Source: Fasciola hepatica (taxonomy: Eukaryota; Platyhelminthes; Trematoda; Plagiorchiida; Fasciolidae). Taken from it: a DNA stretch of 64,000 nt. The notes below the pieces were generated by a model that saw nothing but the letters and a program-made list of their open reading frames with translations, searched no databases and was not told where the DNA came from. Position numbers and translations under genes: made by a program. The stretch lies in NCBI GenBank assembly GCA_948099385.1, contig CANUEZ040000031.1, positions 3,961,001 to 4,025,000 on the forward strand. The letters run 5' to 3'. This document shows, one piece after another, positions 56,950-64,000 of this stretch. Position 1 is the stretch's first letter. Every line of letters begins with the position of its first letter.

Positions 56950-58667
56950 GTGATTCTCATAGTTCATACTGAATGTGATTCGGTGTTCCTGCTTGTGCTT
57001 TGATACTATTATTTGTTCCGATCGTCATGACTGCTGATAAATCACAATCTGACTCAGGCGGATCTGAAAGAGCTATCTCTAGCTTTAGTCAGTCACCTCC
57101 AAGAATGACCTCAAGCACAAGTTTCTATCGTTTCTGAGTGACTCTCTGCAATTGAGTGTAGCAAAGCATAAAGCAAGCCTGGACATCTCAATCCCAAAGT
57201 GGTCCGGAACTCGCAGTGTATGAGTTATCTGCGGACGAAATGACGTGTCGCGCTTTCTCCAATTCGAAGACTATGTTCCCCGTTAGGATCTCAATTCAAC
57301 TGTTTGACTGGTCAGATATGACTATCCCTAATAAATCCTCTAGCGCAGTCTTGTCATACTCTGCTGGAGATGGCAAATGGTGGTCAAACTTGGGTATCTA
57401 CCCTAAAACCCTGCCCGACCGGAAACATGACGGCCCAACCCTCTGAACACCGAAAACTACTGTTCAGGCGCTCGACTGCTTAAACTAGTAGCATATCTCA
57501 ACGAAATTCGTGATACATCACAGCCTCGTGAGAAAACGTCGACGATGCGTTGTTGGACCGAAGCGTGAATTCATTGGTTGTTGGCCAGCTTGGAAACGTG
57601 ACCACCGAAACCCTTCACACACATGTGCAACTCAACAGGGTACCAGTTGTGCGCATACAGCTCACTGGTTAGGCGAATTTCACATCGCGGCTATCATATT
57701 ATCCCGACCCAAAATCGACTAATCACAGGCGATTACCAAAAAAGAGGGTCAAAATGGGGTGAGAAACCCCTTTTCAGGACCTGTTTTGACCCCTGTTGTG
57801 TTGACTGGGTCTGTGCTTGACGAAGTCAAAACTAGCCTAAACGGGCCAGTACCATGATGATGGTAGATTTTCGAAATGCGTAGCGGTGTTCACATGACAT
57901 GACTTGCGAAACAGTTTGGCAATTCGACAACTTTTTTCGAAGATGTCCCAGATGTTAAAAGTTGTTGATCCCGGTGGGATTCGAACCTGCGTACGGATGA
58001 TAAACTTTGTCATATCTACCAAACCACTCTTCTTAACCAAACATATTCATATACTCAGCTGATGAAAGCTGACTGATTCATAAGGAAATCCTACTATGGG
58101 CAGTCAACTAACAAATTATTTCACCCAGGTGGATGACATGTGCTAATATAATTTGTGCAGCTAAACTGTATGATCTATCTGCGTGGCTTTGTAGCTTAAC
58201 GGGTGATATGCATGCGGTATTAGAGCCTGGGTGACGTCTGTGCTCAGATTCGCTTTTGGAACTGCAAACACGATAGGGCCTACCTTTCTAATGTAACTAG
58301 AGGTATCTCTTTCGCTAACAATTTTCTATGGGAGACTAAATAGCTGCCTTAATCAATGGCGTTTTTGGTGTTTCCGGTGTCACTAATGAATTTATTATTG
58401 TGGTTATTTTCAATTTTTGGTTTGTGATTATCTCTATTTTCACTGCTACTGCCACCGCTAATGATGGTGCTGTTAGCTTCCTGGTTGGTGTAATTCCTTT
58501 TTCTTTTCTTTGCAACCGTTTTTTATTATTGTTGTTAACGTTTTTCGTTGCGCGGTTCTCACAGTTTTGATGGTAGCAAAAAAAACGTCATATGCATATA
58601 CAGTATCTCGAATTTGAATCACTATGCAAAACGTATCACACACAATCCATTTACTTAATCACGACAA
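56950..58667. other. Intergenic sequence
   Basis: No gene recognised. A tRNA-like element lies at 57955-58040. Confidence 0.45.
57955..58040 (-). mobile_element. tRNA-like sequence (pseudo-tRNA or SINE)
   Basis: The minus strand carries AGTGGTTTGGTAGA (A-box-like), about 35 bp later GCAGGTTCGAATCCCACCGG (B box), and TTAAGAAG...GATCAACAAC at the ends. Two of the five T-stem pairs fail and the acceptor stem does not close, so this is not called a functional tRNA gene. Confidence 0.4.
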
Positions 58668-61560
58668 AACCGCACCTTGGTGTGGTCTGATGGTCTACGT
58701 GCCTTTGCCACCCAAAGAGCTATGCAGGATGGCTTCCTTACGCCAGAGATGCAACCATGCCCTACAGTTCAATGGGCAGAGGCTAGACGAAGCTCAGTCT
58801 CTTCGAGTCAGCTGAAAGTTAGCATCTGCTGCTAGCCACTACATCCCTGGAGAGGACACTCCAGCGAACAAACACAGAGAGATGCAGTCTACCAGTCAAA
58901 AAACCTCAACTAGATGAATGTAGGATTGGAGTACCTGGGATTTATCTCAACGGTGACAGAAGTGATCGCACTTCATTGGGGCAGCTGTTGTCCGCCAATG
59001 CTGGGCAGCCTCTAACTCAAAGGAAGCCATCCAGTTCACATTTATCTTGCTCTATTGGGTGCATGCCGCTGAAGACTGAATCCAAAAAGCCGATTGATAA
59101 TTAGGCACCAGTAAAGACAAGACATGATAGGATTGATAATCCGATCTCGGGTGAAACACCAAAGTAAGTTTCTTCGTGAGCGCTTCGGTCACGTTCGTGT
59201 ACTGGGTTAAAACCCCGCTGATTTGTGGATCATGCTGCTGAGTCAAGGGCTGTGGGTAGGGTCTTCATAGGAGAACCCCTTCTGCGATGTGGGCAGTCGT
59301 GGAGAATGATCCGCCTATAAGCCTCCAGTATTCTTCCTGTAAAGAGCCTTGCTAATTCTCCCTTCTTTCAACTAAGATTGACGCAAATTGCCACGGGTTA
59401 TTGGGACCATAAAGAAAGCAGTAGTCTAAAAGTAGTACATGAAAGAACATGCTTCTTAAGCCGACATGTTTATTTCACTTGGCTGCATTCAAAGTTCACA
59501 CACGTTGTCACATAGAGCAACAGGCCACTCTTGTTAGAACTATTGAAAATTTAAAAACGCCCTTGCATGATCCCACTACTGCGACTGCACTTCACGCCCC
59601 ATATAGAACTTCAGTCTCTCGTTTCAGTCTTCGCGGGCCAGGTGATCCTTAGCTTGGTGCTCGTGCGGCGGGGTCTTGAAGGCTCATGGAAAGCCGGCTT
59701 TTTTCCCCCGGTGACTGAACTGACAAGAGCGGTTGGCTCATCCAGCTGTGCTTCGACCACAGGTTGTTTCTGGAAGATAAAATTTGTCACCAGAAGCAGC
59801 ATAAACTCACATGGCGTCCTCCTGCAACTTCAAAGCATTGGACTCAGATTGGCCAAGTTGATACTGGTCACAGCTGGTGTGGATAAATTGAATATTGTCG
59901 TTCATTTTGGTCCAGGCTTTTGGACCCAGATCACGTTTTGGTACTTGCTTGCTTCTGTTTACGTCTTGCCTGTGGTCACGTGAGCACCGAAGCCGGTTAT
60001 ATGAATGGATGCGAAGTTACTGAACGGAGTGAGCTAATTCTCTTCTTCCCCAAAGGTAGGGGCCAAGCTTCGGTATCGAAGTTATCAAAACTCCTCCGTG
60101 TTATCTTGGTTGGCGGAAAAATTCCCAGAGAATGGTGTGAATCGGCGATTGTGCTGATTGACCAGAAAAGTGACTGATCGTCTTGTGAAAACCACAGAGA
60201 AATAGGCTGTGTAAGTAATACGTTCGAACTAATCGCCGGGATTATTCTTTACAGATATCCAACTCATGTGAAAAGTGTACGCGTGAGAATCAAGCCGGCT
60301 TTAGACCCGGTCGAGATTGTATCAACAATATATTTACCCTTCGACAAGTTTTAGAGCACACACATTTTCCGCAGGCTTACAGTCTGTGCTTTTCTTGGTC
60401 TGAAAGTGTTCCATTCAGTCGATCGCACGGTGACATGTCAGTCAAGTTCACTTCGAGAAGGGGTATTCGTCAAAGTTGCCCTCTATCGCCCTTCTTATTT
60501 AGTTTTCATATTGAAATGGTTCTTGAGATAGCCCTATCCTCATGTGAGAGGGAGGGTATTGATCTCTGTTCAGGCAGTAAACCGTCTGACTTGGAAAAGG
60601 CGGATTATACTGTTTTTCTGAGTGGAGATCCAGGTAAGTTGCAAGCTTTCTTAGATAGCCCAAACAACAGCACTTTAATGTCCGGGATGTGTTTTGCACC
60701 TTCAGAGTGTAAAATGCTGTTGCAAACCGTGTCTTGGCAGAGAAAACTAAGTGAAGCAGATAAGTTTTCTAACCTGAGTAGTTACGTCACACCAGATGGA
60801 TAGATATCGGATGAGGTGCCGTTCCGTATACAGAAGATATAATCGGCTTTTGCCTACTTCAGTCATCTGTGGCGCCGTCCTGATATCCAGTTGCCTATAA
60901 AAGGTTGGGTTTACACTGTGACGATTAGGCTCGTTCTTTTATACCGTTCAGAAGCATGCGAGTTAAGAATAAAAGACATGTAGGGATTGTCTCTGTTTGC
61001 ATTGTATTGTTGTATTATTGTTGTATTATTAAAATATGATGAGAACGTCGTATCAGTAATGCTGGGGCTAGGTTTGGGGTGTGGGGAACCAATAGTCAGT
61101 AGCCAGTAGCCAGTCACTAGAACAAGTACTGAAAATAAACAGTTTAAGTTGGCTAGGCCATGGGTTACGCATGCCCACCGATGATTTTCCTCGGTGTACG
61201 GTGCTCTTCGAAGCAGGTAATGACCGGAAGGTAGTTCCCGAAGATCAGTCCATGAAGGCATATCAGTGGATTTGGCTAAGTAAGACATTTTAAACTTCTG
61301 GGTTAAGGTCCATGAGAACCGCCCACCAGATTTTTGAATACGTTGTGATCCGGCTAAGTGTTTCGACCAGTGGTGGACTTTCATTCAGGCTCTTACTCGT
61401 CTTCGTGATTTCCGCTTTTTACTTTATTCTAGGTCATCTTTACTTTTTCTCCTGTTGATTTTACTCTCGACTGAACGATCCTGATAGGTTGAATCCAAAA
61501 TCAGAGCATAGAAGAGTGAAACTGATGACTGAAAGGATTGAACTGAATTGACTCCATTCA
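58668..61560 (+). mobile_element. LINE copy with internal deletion (RTE-like family)
   Basis: The 5' leader (58668-59420) begins GTGTGGTCTGATGG and carries the AGAGCTATGCAGGATGG block seen at 35690 and 34510 (minus). The endonuclease start follows at about 59450 (CHIEQQATLVRTIENLKT), but the rest of the endonuclease is missing or scrambled. The RT resumes near 60055 (SKLSKLLRVILVGGKIPREW), CENHRE-like sequence (60190), a palm segment with KADYTVFLSGDPG in place of YADD, MCFAPSECKMLLQ, a SETW-region remnant and the 3' end to about 61560 with GATTGAACTGAA. All frames are broken. It lies downstream of the host gene's proposed end. Confidence 0.75.
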
Positions 61561-61764
61561 TTATCAGTCAAGTGGACCGTTCAAAGTCCCAGATTTGACA
61601 ACGTAATAAAAAGGTCAATCTGTTTCACAGTCTGGTACGAGCAGAATACTGACCACTAGTGGTAGGAGATTTACTCTAAATCTTACGCTATTCACTAAGC
61701 CGTATCAACATTCAAGTCCCCGCTAACAACCATGAGAGCAATACACAGCTGTTTCATCCTTCTT

Positions 61765-61875
61765 AGAATTCACCAGGATTGCCAATCGAACGAGGCCCCA
61801 CTGGGACTCGAACCCCGGGGCGAGCGATGGTGAGTCGAACATATTACCGCCTGGTTATCTAAACTGGTTCTGAAT
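61765..61875 (-). mobile_element. tRNA-like SINE, second family
   Basis: The minus strand matches 19905-20095: TTTAGATAACCAGGCGG in the A-box position, then a CGACTCACCATC stretch, GGGGTTCGAGTCCC as B box and GTGGGGCCTCG. Two copies of the same arrangement on different strands indicate a SINE. Confidence 0.6.
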
Positions 61876-63734
61876 GGTCTGATTAACATCACCACTGCGT
61901 GATATAACACCCTTCTGTCATTGCCTCTTACAAGGGTGCTAACCTGTTACCCCACACCTATTGTCTCACGTGATTCGGCTACTTAGAATAGCCTACTCAG
62001 CTTGGCTACTATATGAATACGAGTATCAGGAGATTTATTGCATCAGTATTATGGTTTGTCGTACACTGACAACACTGAGGGTTCGTAACAAGGATAAAAC
62101 AGCCACGCTTCTGTAATATGGCATGTATAAAGTCATGATTTTCAAAGAAATCCGTTGCTTGGGGTCTGTAGTGAATCTGTTTTACTGATCATAAACCCAA
62201 GGAAATTCATATAGCCAGTAACTAATCTTGCTGCTCCGGTTGATGGGGTGGTGTAGTTGGCAGCGATGGGGTTAGACGATAGATTCGAACTTATCCGACT
62301 TGGTATTACTTCCAGCTCCAAACCAGATGTTGGGGTGAATATACCCGGCGACAAAAATTTTCTACCCCACCTCCCCCCACCGGGTTTTTGTTACTTGGGC
62401 ACTTACAGGAATTCAACCTTCTACCGGAAGCTAAAAGGTTCCATTCTGAACTAAAATAACGAATTTTAGCAAACAATCTTTTATTTACGCAAAACCACCG
62501 GGATAATTCAGAAAATTAACCGCAACAAAAGTACTCAACCCACAAACATAAAGCGTAATTAGACTTCTTTCAAATCGCATGCCACAGCCTTTCTGTTTGA
62601 AGACCTCAGTACACCCTCTCGGTATGCTCCCTTCATGAGAGACTGGATTAAATCTTGCTCTGTATTGCTTCATTCTTGTTTCAATGCGGTCGCAAGTTCA
62701 GTTTTTGACCAATACACTTTGGCATCCCTGTATATTCGGGGAGACAGAATTCCACAATTTTTGTCCACTTGGTTGAGCTCGGGGCTTCACGTTGTCTAGC
62801 TCAGTGCTTTGGTCTCGCGCAACCGTAACCAACCTTCGGTGACATTTTAATAACTGCATTATGATGATGAAGTATAAAATTCGGAGAGTGGCTCTGAGTC
62901 TTCAGTGGGATGGGATAACTTTCCAGTGTATTACGCCTTGAAGTCTTGCATGTCATGTAATATTGTAAGCTCATTTATACCTTAGGCAGATAAAGCACCT
63001 TAAACCAGTGCTGAGTTTCTGCAATTCATTATTTGGCTAAAGTATCTCATCTTTCCTCAAGTCATAGTAGTATTTGTTCGAAGCAACCGATCCATCAAGT
63101 ATCACTAAAAGCAACGAAATTCCAGTGATCTGTTCATGTCACGTGGGTTTCATCCCACGTATAAACGCTCTTTCATGTGCACTGCAGTGAGGGCTTGACT
63201 TTCGTTTTTGCTTTCTTTTTTTCAAGCCACAGTACTGATGTGTCGGTTCTTTGTGATCCGTGAGTTGAAGCGCTGACGCCGAATGCAGCTTTCTTTTTGA
63301 TGTCGAACATTTGGCGCTGGGGATTAGACAAACTGATCTGCATTTGTCTTGACGTATAGGCATTTTAGTGTCCCAGGCTTTTCAATGAAGTTCCTAAACT
63401 TCCTTTCGAATATCATCGTACGGTATCTCATGATCTGTTGCACTTAGCAATTTCGTGTAAACTGCATGAAATGCTGACACAGTCCTGTTCCCGAGTTCAG
63501 TTAGTTTTCCCAAATGGAACGTGGTAGCTAAAATGGTAAGGAGCTCGGGATTCATCGTAATCACTGTGGCTGGGCTATTCCGAGCGGTCAAACTTGGTGC
63601 CCGGTCGACACCACACCTTCTTTGGGCTCGTGCGGTAGAGGCCCGCGACACCTATGAAGGCATCAGTTGTAATAGGCGTTTATAGTTACTGTTCAATGAA
63701 CGAAGCATCGCGAGTTCAAACACTCGAGGAAAAC

Positions 63735-63832
63735 CATCCATTGATCCATCCATCCATCCATCTATCCATACATGCATACATACATACATGCACACATACA
63801 TACATACACACATACGTGCATACTCGCGACAG
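63735..63832. repeat. ATCC / ATAC microsatellite
   Basis: CATC-type tetranucleotides grade into ATAC-type tetranucleotides with scattered CG interruptions. Confidence 0.9.
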
Positions 63833-64000
63833 ATATATGCATGAGCCTGAATTCCCAAAAACGTAAACTGAAAAATAAATGAGATTTAAGTTACCCAAGA
63901 ACTGACTCCATCAACAAATCGTGATTTGACACTTTATCTTCTGTCTGTTTTCAGCAGGTTTTATCATAAACCAGATCACGATCTTCTTGCAAATGTATTG

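Larger units (their letters stand above)
61561..64000. other. Intergenic sequence
   Basis: Two minus-strand open stretches follow each other (63651-63394, then 63363-63139). The second is Lys/Arg/Cys/His-rich (SSPHCSAHERAF), faintly like a retroelement gag zinc knuckle, but no complete CCHC box is seen. Nothing else recognised apart from the SINE and microsatellite listed. Confidence 0.4.

Noticed and set aside
63139..63651. Minus-strand gag-like protein with a zinc knuckle.
   Set aside because: Cys and His residues are present but no complete CCHC spacing was found, and the two frames are separated by stops.
1..64000. CRISPR array, prokaryotic defence system or biosynthetic cluster.
   Set aside because: No evenly spaced repeats, no operons and no such proteins; all structure points to a eukaryotic intron-rich locus.

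Overview
This is a eukaryotic, intron-dominated window, most probably from the genome of a flatworm, and specifically a digenean fluke. That assignment rests on three things. There are no bacterial operons or ribosome-binding sites. Short open segments are flanked by AG and GTAAGT-type splice signals across many kilobases. The decayed non-LTR endonuclease and reverse-transcriptase remnants read like a family I associate with fluke genomes. The species cannot be told from the sequence alone.

The backbone is one plus-strand gene whose exons run from about 5.9 kb to about 56.8 kb. I reconstructed it by hand from splice sites and reading phase. The best-supported exons are 5931-6081, 7792-7896, 18760-19004, 22008-22075, 30189-30702, 33743-34245, a 33-nt microexon at 41566-41598, 44697-45291, 53374-54023 and a terminal exon at 56676-56766. 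The four junctions 30702/33743, 34245/41566, 41598/44697 and 54023/56676 are phase-compatible, as are 6081/7792 and 7896/18760. Weaker exons (20509-20554, 26770-26865, 28129-28176) partly bridge the gaps. At least one exon is still missing before 28129 and one before 30189. The 5' end lies upstream or was not found. The protein would exceed 900 residues. It is mostly Ser/Thr/Pro/Arg-rich and looks disordered, with one helical, coiled-coil-like segment across the 30702/33743 junction and a C-terminus (ILYV) that could bind a class II PDZ domain. I do not recognise the family.

The introns are full of decayed transposable elements. One LINE family (APE-like endonuclease plus reverse transcriptase, RTE-like by its C-terminal region) has nine recognisable pieces, at 4.4-5.7, 8.6-9.0, 9.6-9.8, 11.0-14.5, 26.9-27.5, 28.2-28.5, 34.4-35.8, 39.4-41.4 and 58.7-61.6 kb. 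Other elements are a second LINE of CR1/jockey type (49.1-50.7 kb), two Penelope-like remnants, one with a GIY-YIG nuclease motif (23.2 and 47.9-48.6 kb), a Ty3/Gypsy RT-RNase H fragment (51.8-52.7 kb), several tRNA-like SINEs, and a four-copy unnamed repeat. Inside the gene most coding remnants are antisense to transcription. Long TA, CA, CT and ATT microsatellites are scattered throughout. One CA tract sits directly against a 3' splice site.

The first 4 kb and the last 2.4 kb hold no gene I can support. No RNA gene, CRISPR array or prokaryotic system is present.
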